Of a DNA stretch of 64,000 nt, positions 39,914 to 49,599 are shown in pieces. This DNA is from Ypsolopha sequella (taxonomy: Eukaryota; Arthropoda; Insecta; Lepidoptera; Ypsolophidae), in contig CAKOHE010000018.1 in NCBI GenBank assembly GCA_934047225.1, positions 310,001-374,000 on the forward strand, written 5' to 3'. The position numbers were made by a program, and so were the translations under genes. The notes beneath the pieces were generated by a model, which was not told the origin of the DNA, ran no database searches, and worked only from the letters and a program-made list of their open reading frames with translations. The stretch's first letter is position 1, and the number at the start of each line of letters is the position of its first letter.

Positions 39914-41626
39914 AAGGTTGAGTGGCTACGGTGGTGGTCTGACGCACGAGTTTACCTGACCCTTTGCTGGGGTCGGGGGTGGGGTCTGCCTCCGTAGTCA
40001 CTGGCGCTGGTGGGTCTTCGGGAGCGGTATCTTGCAAACCTCTCGGACCGAAGAATCTGACGTACACCAAGCCTAACCCAAAGGTGACTCGGCGGTCTCT
40101 CGCCATCAGAGCCGGTATTTCCGACCGAGGTATACCCAAGTTTAAAAATATCCCAGGTCTCTCGGCCGGAGGTTCGTGCACTTCCATACTATACATAGAC
40201 CAGCTGTCTACCTTCAGCCATTTCTTGTTCTGCATGGCCAGCCAGGTCTGTATTTCAGAAGGCGTTTTGTCCGTCGCCTCAGGAATAAACAACCCACATC
40301 TAACCTTGGGTGTTAGCTCCTTGAGGCTGACGACTTCATAACTCGTACCTGGGTACGGTGGCTTCAACGTCGCTACGGTGCGTTTCAGCCAGGCCAAAGA
40401 CCCGTCATCTTCACACCATAGTCTAAGGACTCCCGCATTCCAGCTAGGGCGTCCTCGGAACGACGGTACGTCGGGTATGTTGGAGCTGGCCGCCTCATCG
40501 CAGATTTCTCCTACTTTTATTAGGAGTTCTGCCTGAAGCTGCCGAGCTGCTGCTTCCGGAAGGTCCTGGCTAGGGCTGATCCTGACCGCCACACACAAAT
40601 GCGATTGCATCGCTTCTGCATAGGACGATGTCGAATCTCTGCCCCGGTCTACCCTGACTCTCTTGGCGTTACTCCCCGGAGAGACGGTGTCGTCGAGGCG
40701 GTCCTGGCGACGGCGCTTTGGCAAACGTGTTGCCTGAGGCCTTCCAGGTGCCGTCTCACGGCCGCTTCCAGGGACGCCATCCCGAGCGTTGTGAAAGACC
40801 GGGTTTCCCTTCTGACCTTTACCAGAACCAGGGGTGCCCTGCGTGTTACCCTGTGACTGGGCAGCCTTCTCACTAAATGGCTTCGGTCTCCCCTTGGCTC
40901 CTTCCAGCCGTCCCGGCCCAGCGAACCCAACCTTGGGCTTGTTGGCCTTTGGCAAGGGGTTAACTGAGGCCTTCACCTGCTGAGTGGAGTCTCGGTGGGA
41001 GGGCGTGAGCGCACTCGTTCCAGACGCCGTGTCAGCAGGAGTTGCTGGAGCATCTCTGGTCTGGGTGCCCTGCATGTTTCCCTGTGTCTGGGCAACCTTC
41101 TCACAAGATGGCTTCGGCCACCCCGTGGCTCCTCCCGGCCGCCCCGACCCAGCGAACCCCGCCTTAGGCTTGTTGGCCTTCGGCAAAGGGTTGACTGAGG
41201 TCTGGGTTTGCTGGGTGGAGTCTCGGGGGGGGCCGTAAGCGCACTCGTTCCAGGTGTCGTGTTGACAGGGGTTGCTGGAGCATCTCTGGTCTGTTCCTGG
41301 GGTTTAATGTCAGTCACTTCTCGGCGCTTAGCGCGCCTCCAGCGATTCCGCCTGTTACGGCCTGACTGTTGTGAGGGTTGATTGCCTTGTTGGCTGTCAA
41401 ACCCTTGTTGTTGGCCTCCGGCTACAACGTTCGCACGCTGTTTGCCTCTCGGCTGTTTATTTTTCTTCTTATTGGAGACCATCTGCCATGAGCTTACAAA
41501 GCTTTGTGGCTGTATGGCATCTGCCAGAGCGCTAAGGTTTAGCGCATTAGACGGTGGTTTGTTGGCACCGTCGTCAGTTTTTGTTTCATTCCCTTTTTCC
41601 ATTTTTTGTAGGCCGTTTTGATTCAT
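39741..41626 (-). pseudogene. LOA LINE ORF1 with DUF4780-type domain, frameshifted
   Basis: Starts at 41626 (MNQNGLQKMEK). The N-terminal third is basic (RNRRNRWRRAKRRE). After GTSALT the frame is lost in a G8 run (about 41223-41230) and resumes in the next frame to the stop at 39741. A Pro/Lys-rich module (NPLPKANKPK...GFAG.GR...KP...EK.AQ.QGN) occurs twice in tandem, about 240 bp per unit. The C-terminal domain (LCVAVRISPSQDLPEAAARQ, SLKELTPKVRCGLFIPE, MQNKKWLKVDSW, ERPGIFLNLGIP) matches the DUF4780 region found in ORF1 of LOA-group LINEs, a likely RNA-binding fold. Confidence 0.85.
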
Positions 41627-42153
41627 CTCTACAAGTCCCCACCCACCTCGGAGCCCACAACGTCGGGGGAATCACACTAAGGTGACACCAGGAAATCCTT
41701 GTAGAGATATAGGCTCCCTGCCAAAAACCTGCCTAGGTGGGATGAACCTAGAGGCCCTGCAGGTTTGGCGTAACGGAGTTGTATACGAGACGGATTAGCA
41801 TAAGGATGCACCAGCTAGCTGGGCTAAGTGTGCGGCTGCCAGCAATCTGGGAAGGATCACTCGCTCACCACACACCCCGTACACTGCCGTCTGCATACCC
41901 CTCCGCTCAGGAGCCTCGCCCGTCTCAGCTTAAGGCCGGTGTATTCCGATTACCACACGGCTGGCTACACCATGGGCACCGTTTGTGGTGGTACGCTGGA
42001 CCAAAGAGGGCGTGTTGCCGCAAACGGACACTGACCCGGAACGTAATTGGCTCAACCCTCCAGGCTATCACCGACTTATTACGTCGCACAGTGATGATCT
42101 GTCGCCGCACTTCGGGCACAAATATGTACCCACAGCTTAACGTACCTCCCGAA

Positions 42154-42654
42154 TAGGGTTGCCCACTCTAGGAATGAGATTTTCGGGATTTAATGGAATA
42201 AAGATCGGGACAACCAATATAAAATCGGGACTTCAAAAGATTTTTATCATTATAAATAGAAAAGTTGGAAAATTTCACAAACTAAAAATATTTCAACCAA
42301 TAATATAAGTCTCTGTGAATGTTTTCAAATAATAATTACGAACATATTTAACATAGTATAATAATTACTTACCTTAACCATAGACTAGTCTATGCCTTAA
42401 CTGAAACTTAGTCTATGCTAAAATTAAATTATATCTGATATTGAACGAAACAAATTACGTTCAATTTTTGTTCTTAAATTTGTTTTGGTATTTGGCACAT
42501 TTTATACATCTCCGTACGTAATCGAAAAATTTAAAACATGTTAGTTGAATGAAAAATTGGTAAAGGTTGAAAATCGGGACAACTAGCATCCCGCCAGCCC
42601 CGTCGTCGGGACACGGGACACAGAGGCCTGATATCGGGATAGTTGGCAACCCTA
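42154..42654. mobile_element. hAT-like non-autonomous element, 501 bp
   Basis: The ends TAGGGTTGCCCACT and (reverse complement of the right end) TAGGGTTGCCAACT form an inverted repeat. Flanks CTCCCGAA (42146-42153) and GTTCCGAA (42655-42662) match at 6 of 8 positions, compatible with an aged 8-bp duplication. Interior rich in ATCGGGAC words. No gene. Confidence 0.55.
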
Positions 42655-42655
42655 G

Positions 42656-42758
42656 TTCCGAAGCACGTAGACCGAACACTTGTGCCCCTACGGGATTTGA
42701 ACACGCTACCTCCGGAATAGTAGTCCAGTACTCGAACCTCCGCACCACAGAGGCGGTA
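42656..42758 (-). repeat. tRNA-derived SINE
   Basis: The minus strand reads CCTCTGTGGTGCGGAGGTTC, CCGGAGGTAGC and a B-box-like GTGTTCAAATCCCG. Resembles tRNA-derived SINEs of Lepidoptera; no acceptor-stem pairing, so not a tRNA gene. Confidence 0.6.
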
Positions 42759-43845
42759 AAGAGTCAAATGTGCGCAGTAATTAAGACGCGATGGGTAAAG
42801 AAACAGACGATTGGTTTTATGATTAAAATGTTCGATGACCTCACAGTTAAAAAATAATTTGTTTGCGGCGAATGAGAAAAACCCCAGCACACGGGTTTCT
42901 AAAAAAGTGCCATTCGAAAACGGTACCAGACACGCAAAATAGCAAAAGGCTGATGATTGGTTCTTACATACCGTGTGTCCGACCGTGATTGGCCGACTCG
43001 TAGAAACAATGAAAGCTGTTGGAGCCTTCGTCGCGATAATAAACTGTCTAATGTAGTTTTCGTAGAATAATTTTTCAGCGCTTATCAGACTTCTGTTTTT
43101 TTCATTCGCTTTTTGATTGTGGATGATTTTGAAGGCTTTTTAGTTTTAGACCAGTCAAAACAATATTTTTACAAAGAAATAAGCTTTCGTTACCTCGGCC
43201 TAGTTTGCAAAAACAGGGATTTAATTTTTGACATTAAATCTAGCCTTCAGAATCGGCTTCATTAACGGGAATCGAGTAGAGTTCGGTGCAAAATGCACAA
43301 CTTGATTGTTCTTCTTATTTTTGAATTAAATATATTAAATAAATGTAGGTTAGGGCCACTCACTCCCCAGCCGTTTATATTTTCGCGCCATCGTAGTTCA
43401 TGTTGGCATGTTGTTATAATTTTTACTATTATTGTTAAGTTGGCTATCGTTTTTTTTTTTAAGAAAGAGAAAGAGGATGAGAGAGAGAGAGAGATAGATA
43501 GAGACGCGGACGGATAGGTGATGATGAGTTTTGTTTTGTCGAATTAAAGAATTAAAATAAAAGTTTAAAGATATACGCGTGTTTCCATAAGAACCCCCTA
43601 CATAAATGTGGTTTATGGCAATTCCCGAACATAGTTTAATGTCAGTTAGGCTTTTCCGCCAAAATTTCGTTATTTTATGCATTACGTTGCAAATGAATAG
43701 ACATACCAACTTGAAACACGCTTTTAAGTTGGTGTCTCAAAACTAAAAATTTGCAAGGTAAATTTAGCTTTTATTGAGTACTATTTTGCAATGAAGAAGT
43801 TTTAGTTTTGATAGCACTAAAATTAAAGCCTTTAAAATCAGGCGT
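42759..43845. other. No gene seen
   Basis: AT-rich intergenic DNA; a (GA)n run at 43477-43500. Nothing coding recognised. Confidence 0.5.
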
Positions 43846-43995
43846 ATTGGTGTCGATTCGGTGTAGCACATCTTAACTTATTTGACAGGACTAAACTTAA
43901 TTTGAGCGTTCTGTCCTTATCTTTTCGATAACGAAAGAAAAAGACAGGACGCTTAAAATAAGGTTAGTCCTGTCAAATAAGTTCCGAATCAACGC
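43846..43995. mobile_element. Palindromic MITE (TTTGACAGGACTAA family)
   Basis: The arms TTATTTGACAGGACTAA and TTAGTCCTGTCAAATAA surround AGCGTTCTGTCC and GGACGCTT. Outer ends TTGGTGTCGATTCGG and CCGAATCAACG are partly preserved. Same family at 9826, 44755 and 59700. Confidence 0.8.
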
Positions 43996-44447
43996 AAATG
44001 TGTGTTTGTTTTGGTTCTTAAGGCGCTAAGGAAAAAAATTGACACTTTTAGAACTTCTATATCTACTTCGGTAAATAATGTATAATTTTGATAAAATTGT
44101 ATATTATTTTTGGAATCTTTCTCTAGGGATCTAATTGAAATGAGGTCTTTATCGACACCAATTCTCCTGGTTTGAGAATTTAGAATGACATATGGACTGC
44201 AATTATATTTTATTAGATGGCTTTTAACAGTATCTAGGACCTGGTTAAACGAAATTTTGATAGCGTTTTTAGTACATTTTATATTAATAAAAAAACGACT
44301 TTTTGCTACTTTTCCACGAGTCCGTTCCTCTCGCACTGAGTGTTTTTTCGCGTATGGAGTAACAGGGACGCTAAAACTTTTACATATCGCCTTAACTGTA
44401 AAAATAATTTGTTTCAGATAAGCACGATCAACTAGCAACACCCGCAC
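43995..44447 (-). pseudogene. Dispersed conserved-peptide repeat (copy B)
   Basis: The longest version of the peptide family, open for about 150 codons: SFSVPVTPYAKKHSVREERT, RGKVAKSRFFINIKCTKNAI, KISFNQVLDTVK, YNCSPYVILNSQTRRIGVDK, DLISIRSLEKDSKNNIQFYQ, NYTLFTEVDIEVLKVSIFF. Parts recur at 24200 (+) and 51730-52090 (+), the latter also matching downstream (SSVWFLFVKRGEKV...). No known domain recognised. Composition is Lys/Ser/Ile-rich without membrane segments. It could be a fragment of a transposon protein or a captured gene. Confidence 0.5.
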
Positions 44448-44754
44448 ACCCTTTGTTGAAGTATTACTTTCTTCTATCTAATATAAGCTTACCAAGTGTA
44501 TCAAAGAGTCAACATTACGTTTTATGTTCGTACAGGGCTCAATGTTTTAATGCTGTTTCAAAACGCAATGTGATTGCATTCACACACACATTATTTGTTA
44601 GGTTAATAGAATGCTAGCTAGCTATTAATTTATGTATGAATTTAATTAAAAATAAATAACTAATTACTAATCACAATGGTGTTTTTTGTTTTAATAATAA
44701 TAAATGTTTGATTATTATGATGATGGACGGGACCGACTTGCGAAACGGAATGCA

Positions 44755-44914
44755 TTGGTACCAATTCGGTGAAGCTCATCTTAACTTATTTGACAGGACT
44801 ATACTTAATTTAAGCGTTCTGTCCTTGTCTTTTCGATAAAGAGAGAAAAAAACGCTTAAAATAAGGTTAGTCCTGTCAAATAAGTTAAGACGTGTTATGC
44901 CGAATCGATACCAA
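44755..44914. mobile_element. Palindromic MITE, best-preserved copy
   Basis: The left TTGGTACCAATTCGG and right CCGAATCGATACCAA ends, then CATCTTAACTTATTTGACAG with its complement CTGTCAAATAAGTTAAGACG. Nearly full palindrome of 160 bp; non-coding. Confidence 0.85.
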
Positions 44915-45198
44915 TTGTTTAGTTCCGACCTATCGTACAAATTTCACAACTTACAACAGCTCAGTACAAATGGCGGACATTCTCGGAGCTTCTTCACGTA
45001 CGCCTTTTGTACTGGCCCGAACCGACTGACTTGTCCAGATCTGCCACAGCACAGATAGTACAATACTGCCACAAGGTATAATGCGCTGGCGCATGATAAT
45101 CTATAGCTGACTGATCGGAAGTGCACTATTTTGAAAGCGTAAGGAAATACGACCTTTACCGCAGAGTTGCGATGATTCCTATGCGCATTATTTGTATG
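44915..45198. other. No gene; shared repeat words
   Basis: GATTCCTATGCGCATTATTT at 45172-45193 recurs as GATTCCTACGCGCATTATTT at 58685-58704, so a dispersed repeat crosses this stretch. Confidence 0.45.
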
Positions 45199-45306
45199 GT
45201 ACAGTGGAGATCACATCAAGCTATGTACTATATTAGCCCTTATAGTGATGGATATAAGATAGGTACGAAGTCCAATGTGTATGGCTTGATGTGATCTCCT
45301 CCGTAC
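45199..45306. repeat. Foldback MITE, ~108 bp
   Basis: The arms GTACAGTGGAGATCACATCA and TGATGTGATCTCCTCCGTAC with short further pairing. Confidence 0.75.
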
Positions 45307-45366
45307 TTCTGTAGTTACTGTCTTGCTTTGTTTTGAAAAAAGTACTTTGTTAGAAATAGTCGAAAA

Positions 45367-45858
45367 GCTAGCGACCAAATCGGTCATGGAAAAAAATGTG
45401 GGCTCAGCGACTTTATTTTTTTTTTCAAACAGTTGCTCAGTACTCCCTGTACACCCAAAAAAAAAAATTTAATCGATCGGGTGGTGGGAAGGGGTTGCCA
45501 GCGTTAATTAAAATTACCAAGTCGCCGTGAGCCGTGAGCGCGCTGACGCGTTCGCCGGCTGATATCTGAGCCCACATGAAAATTATTATTATTTTGGTAC
45601 TTTTAATTAACGCTGGCAACCCCTTCCCACCACCCGATCGATTTAAAATTTTTTTTGGGTGCACAGGGAGTACAGTACAACTGTTTGAAAAAAAAAATAA
45701 AGTCGCTGAGCCCACATTTTTTTCCCCACCCCACTACACCCGCACCCACCGCCCGCGACCTGCCAGCACGAAGATTATCGGAAAAGGTTGTCCAGGGAAG
45801 TACCTAGCTAACGGAGTTTCAACACAGCTGAAGCCACATGACCGATTTGGTCGCTAGC
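45367..45858. repeat. Long inverted repeat, ~140-bp arms
   Basis: Ends GCTAGCGACCAAATCGGTCATG-type and its complement (45367-45388, 45837-45858). Further pairs: GTGGGCTCAGCGACTTTATT, GATCGGGTGGTGGGAAGGGG and TGCCAGCGTTAATTAAAA. The right arm has about 110 bp of extra sequence (45724-45833) absent on the left. Centre 45515-45592 is unpaired. Non-coding. Confidence 0.85.
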
Positions 45859-46012
45859 TCTTCGTCTAAAAGGCACACATTGCAAGAATATTTTTCCCGC
45901 GGCCTACCCGTACGAAGTTTAGGGGTCAGAAAATTTATTAGTTGTGTAAATGATTTAGAATTTTGTTTATTGATTCTTATATTTAATAAATACGTTACTT
46001 AATAAATTAAAA

Positions 46013-46251
46013 CTATCTCTGATAAGGATGAATTTGATTGGCAGCCTTGATGTTGGTCTTGATAGTAGACGGAGCTTTAGGTATTGTGGATGCTGAAGGA
46101 CCCATCTGCGGTGATGGACCTCTGGGCCCCATAACTCCTTGGCCCCCTACTCCGGGTGGCATTTGAGGCATGCCAGGTCGTAGGCCCTTTCCTGTTCCTA
46201 CAGCTGTTACTAGAGCATGGGTGTCTGTTAGGTTGTGTGTCGGCTGGATCC
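46013..46251 (-). CDS. MED8: MED8 last exon
   Basis: Encodes the C-terminus of Mediator subunit 8: NLTDTHALVTAVGTGKGLRP, a Gly/Pro/Met-rich linker, and the invariant-looking end STIKTNIKAANQIHPYQR followed by TAG. MED8 belongs to the head module of the Mediator complex, which bridges activators to RNA polymerase II in the nucleus. The acceptor is CCTCATCCAG; the G left by the upstream exon completes Gly. The closeness to known MED8 C-termini (IKTNIKS...HPYQR) makes the call firm. Confidence 0.93.
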
Positions 46252-46364
46252 CTGGATGAGGAAAAAACATTTAGAAAGAAGTTCTACATCTTTATTTACA
46301 GGTCATGTAAACTTTTTACACTGTTTTGTTTGGATAGATAAATAATACATTTTTTAAAACATAC

Positions 46365-46461
46365 CTGAAGCTCGCATAGATTCTCCTTCCCAGTTTTCTC
46401 TCTCTTTAGATATGATTTCCCACACACGACTTACAACTTTTGCAAATTGTGCTACTTGTTT
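46365..46461 (-). CDS. MED8: MED8 penultimate exon
   Basis: Reads KQVAQFAKVVSRVWEIISKE, then RENWEGESMRAS, the helix preceding the C-terminal linker of MED8. Acceptor TTGTTTCAG, donor GCTTCAG|GTATGT; phases agree with the last exon. The N-terminal exons should lie at higher coordinates but I could not find them before the next gene at 49489, so they are missing, very distant, or inside that gene's introns. Confidence 0.88.
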
Positions 46462-47944
46462 CTGAAACAAAAAATGAAATGGCAGTGATCTGTGGCATGT
46501 GCATATTATAGTTATCTAATGTGGACAGGGGAGTTTATAGCAATTTGAATTTAAGCAGATACTTAGATAACCCCCTTAGAAATGTTAAAAGGATTTTTTT
46601 CACATTTATTGATTCAGAACTTTTCTTTATCAAATTTATAACTAGAAAGTCAGACCTAAGGTCAATTTTTCGTTCACATAAATACCTCAGAATAAGGAAT
46701 ACAAATTTGTATTCCTTATTCTGAGAGCTCAATGCTGGTTCCAAAACCACAAATGAGATCGTTTTGGAACAATCAAACCCGAGCAACTTTTCCTACTGAC
46801 ACAACCAATACTTACTTTGCTTAGCGAAAATCGCCAGGAATATATTGCTCCTGTGAAAAGCATGATTCTTGACGTGATATGATTATTATACCTTTACATG
46901 GATATCAAACATTACAAAACATGAACTGAAGAGTGTTAAACGTTTGAACACATCTCAATCCACAGATGAGAACTATTCCTATTTTCTCACCTAGAACGAC
47001 ATTTTTATTTGAATTTGTTTCTTGTTATTTCCTACGAGTCTGAAATTTGATAATCGGTAAAATTTCTCTGTAATTATATGTACAAAAAATAATTTATTAT
47101 AAAACCTTTAAACATTTTCGTCTTCCCGCCAAACTTTTCTCTTGACATACTACTCTATTTCCGTTCCGAATCTCACCAAAGTTAGTCCGAAGACTATTCC
47201 TTTAAGACCGGTCCGAAAACGTATTGCTCACCCGACTAGAATTGCTCCGTAATAGGGGTTTGGTTTTGGAACGCTACCTTGAATAGACCTACTGTCACAA
47301 AAAAATTCTTAAAGTAACAAAATGTCATGAACAAGTATTTACTAAAAGCTAAATACTATAGTCGTTGAAAAACTAAATCGTGAAAAACTCAAGCCTACCA
47401 TCGCAATTTGTTTTTTTTTGTGATGGCAACTGTGCGAGTAGGACACAGGCATCAACTGTATGTTGTCCCGCTCGGCACGTTTTCTCTAGTTGGTTATGTC
47501 ATAATAAAATAACTTTTAAGTGTATGGAATAGAGTCTATTTTTCTACGCGTAACATCCTTCAGTGCACAATCCAGTTTAGGTATACATCCATGCTCTCAG
47601 GCAAATTCTCCACTTTTGTTTTTAAAATTCATTCCAGTATAAGCAAAGGAAACGCAGCCCAATCAGCCTATTACTTGGTACAATGGTACTGTGTAGGGAC
47701 ACAGAATAAATACATAGTAATAATAAATATATAGTTGAGTCAAAAAGGGTTTTCTCAAACATTAAGTGATCGGTTCGTTCATTTTGAAAATTTTAAAGTT
47801 GCTTGTCAATATATTGTAACTTTATTGTAAAAAATTTCAAAATATTGTACAAATGCGTACAATAACGAGAAAGCTATGTTTTATGGTACAACTTGGTTTC
47901 GTATCACAAATTATTGTAAGAATACAATAATTATTGTACATTTC
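46462..47944. other. Upstream of MED8; repeats, no exon recognised
   Basis: Holds a perfect palindrome (46686-46725) and an imperfect inverted pair (GGTTCCAAAACCAC at 46737 against GGTTTTGGAAC near 47262). No MED8 N-terminal coding sequence recognised on the minus strand. Confidence 0.45.
46686..46725. repeat. Perfect 40-bp palindrome
   Basis: CTCAGAATAAGGAATACAAA is followed directly by its exact reverse complement, with no spacer. Confidence 0.95.
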
Positions 47945-47952
47945 CCAACACT

Positions 47953-48973
47953 GACTCCATCTCATATTGACGTTCCTGGTAACGAACTTGCTGATAAACT
48001 TGCCAGTTCTATAACTAAAAATCCTAATATTCATCAAATATCTATCAAAAATATTAAGTTGCCAGCTTCAGATTGCAAAACTGACATTAAGATGAATATT
48101 AAACTTCAATGGATGCTCTATTGGGAAGAAACAACACGAATAAAAGGAAAATGGTATAGTAACATTAATTCGGATATCAAGAAACCATGGTTCATTACCG
48201 GAAAATATATACATAGAAACTTTTATACAACAATATGTCGTCTAAGAATGAGGGGTTTTCAAAGTCAAATTAAAAAAGAAAAAGTAGTACCGAACGACTC
48301 GATAGATGGTGCAGCTTGTACTAAAAGTGTCAATAAATGTGTTTCTGGCAACACTAGATTCATGTACTATTGCTAAGATCTATTGTTCTTGCCATAGTGA
48401 ATTCTTAGGGAAACTGTGTATTCCTATATTTTTACAATTAGCCACAACGCATAGGCTGACCATGTTGAAAATTGAATGAAACACCAAGTAGAAAACAACA
48501 CCATATATACACAACAAAATAAGAATATTTTTGTGAAGGGTGTTGTTGGATTTGACACTTGACTTGAAATTTTTTAGCCCACAAAATATTGCTGCCCACA
48601 GATTAAAAAATAATCTTTGATTTTTGACACTTGAAAGCAGGGTAACGCCATCTATGTTTACCTCTGAAAGCTTGATCAAGGTCAGTCTGGAAAACCGCTC
48701 ATTGGACATGGCAGATTTAATGAACATTTACACAGATTGAAAATGATACCTTTCCCAAATTGTACATATTGTAATTTTGAAATTCAAACTTTAAACCACA
48801 TATTTTTTGATTGCTCTCAATTTAATATACAAAGACTAGTATTAATTGATAATTTATTGAATATATATAAAGAAGCCCTGGATGTCCCGCGCTCTATTCA
48901 GGAACTTCTCAAGAATACAGGAACTTTTTACCCCATTTATAATTTTATCAAGAATACCATCGAAGTTATTTGA
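47953..48973 (+). pseudogene. I-group LINE ORF2 C-terminus (RNase H end and zinc motif), split by an insertion
   Basis: Starts in the last RNase H motif (TPSHIDVPGNELADKLASSI), then the tether (GKWYSNINSDIKKPWF, TTICRLR) and, after an inserted element (48250-48700), IGHGRFNEHLHRLKMIPFPN and the zinc motif CTYCNFEIQTLNHIFFDC. Removing the insertion and one AT restores ICRLRIGHGRF in frame. The 5' part of the LINE is missing (truncation near 47953). Related to, but distinct from, the LINE at 4146-9090. Confidence 0.85.
48250..48700 (-). mobile_element. 451-bp inverted-end element with a THAP-type N-terminus
   Basis: Ends GAGGGGTTTTCAAAGTC and, from the right, GAGCGGTTTTCCAGACTG. AT sits on each side (48248-48249, 48701-48702), and precise removal restores the host LINE frame. 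On the minus strand 48463-48380 encodes MVSLCVVANCKNIGIHSFPK, the start of a THAP zinc finger (M..C..C...HSFPK). This suggests a deletion derivative of a THAP-bearing (P-type or similar) transposon, although P elements normally make 8-bp duplications. Confidence 0.65.
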
Positions 48974-49379
48974 AAAATAACAATGCCGGAATTGACCCCT
49001 ACATAACTGATTTGACAATACGGATATGACCTAAAAATACTGAATTATAAAATGAATGAATCTTATAAATACGTTAGACAAGGCAGTTTGCCTCGATTAT
49101 AAAATACTGAAGATTATACAATACAAAATTGAAGAAAGTAGCTATGAAAGACAAGGCTTTTTAGCCTCGATTGTAATTACAAACAAGGAAAAAAAACCAA
49201 AACAAGACCAGGCAGTATGGGCTTAAGCTCTTAGCCTTTTCCATAAAGGAAAAAAAAATGACTTACACCAAAGAAAAGGCTATCATGGTCTCTTAGATAC
49301 CTTTGCCTGTCCAAAAATGGGACAAATTGAGGAAAAAAAAAAAAAAGACAAAAAAAAAAAACAAAACAAGAAAAAATCC
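48974..49379 (+). other. LINE 3' UTR and A-rich tail
   Basis: Follows the LINE stop at 48971-48973: repeated AAGGC(A/T)...TTGCCT/TTAGCCTCGATT words, then A-rich runs (49332-49378). No gene. Confidence 0.6.
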
Positions 49380-49488
49380 AAAAATACGACGCGCGCGCGT
49401 TTGCTTGCCGCCATTATTTTCGCAAAAGTTAGGATAAGATTTTTATTCTGAGGGATATAGGTAAGTAATACCTAATCATTTCCATAAA
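49380..49488 (+). promoter_or_regulatory. Probable 5' UTR or promoter of the coiled-coil gene
   Basis: A GC-richer patch (ACGACGCGCGCGCGTTTGC) between the LINE tail and the ATG at 49489. ATATAG|GTAAGTAATA at 49455-49470 is a consensus splice donor upstream of the ATG, so some transcripts may skip this first coding exon. No TATA box stands out. Confidence 0.4.
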
Positions 49489-49599
49489 ATGGACAACGCT
49501 AAAATAAATAAAGTTGCAAGCAGGAAGCGAACAATCGAAGGAGCTGAGAAACTTTGTGAGAGAGTTTCGCGTGAAGCTGCTGAAATTATAAAATTGAAG
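49489..49599 (+). CDS. Coiled-coil gene exon 1
   Basis: MDNAKINKVASRKRTIEGAE onward; ends AAATTGAAG|GTAATT, phase 0. Confidence 0.75.

Larger units (their letters stand above)
37911..42150 (-). mobile_element. LOA-type LINE copy 2, 5' half (5' UTR, ORF1, EN, start of RT)
   Basis: Continues the element whose 3' half is at 20037-21888. From high to low coordinate: a 5' UTR of about 500 bp (the boundary near 42150 is inferred from the start of an unrelated element at 42154), ORF1, then ORF2 endonuclease and the N-terminal reverse transcriptase, cut at TTAA 37911-37914. Together the two halves make about 6.1 kb, a full-length size for the group. Confidence 0.85.

Noticed and set aside
46801..46860. 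A mini-exon of MED8 between a TTTTCACAG acceptor and an AAA|GTAAGT donor on the minus strand
   Set aside because: The encoded residues do not resemble the MED8 segment preceding KQVAQF; likely chance splice-like words.
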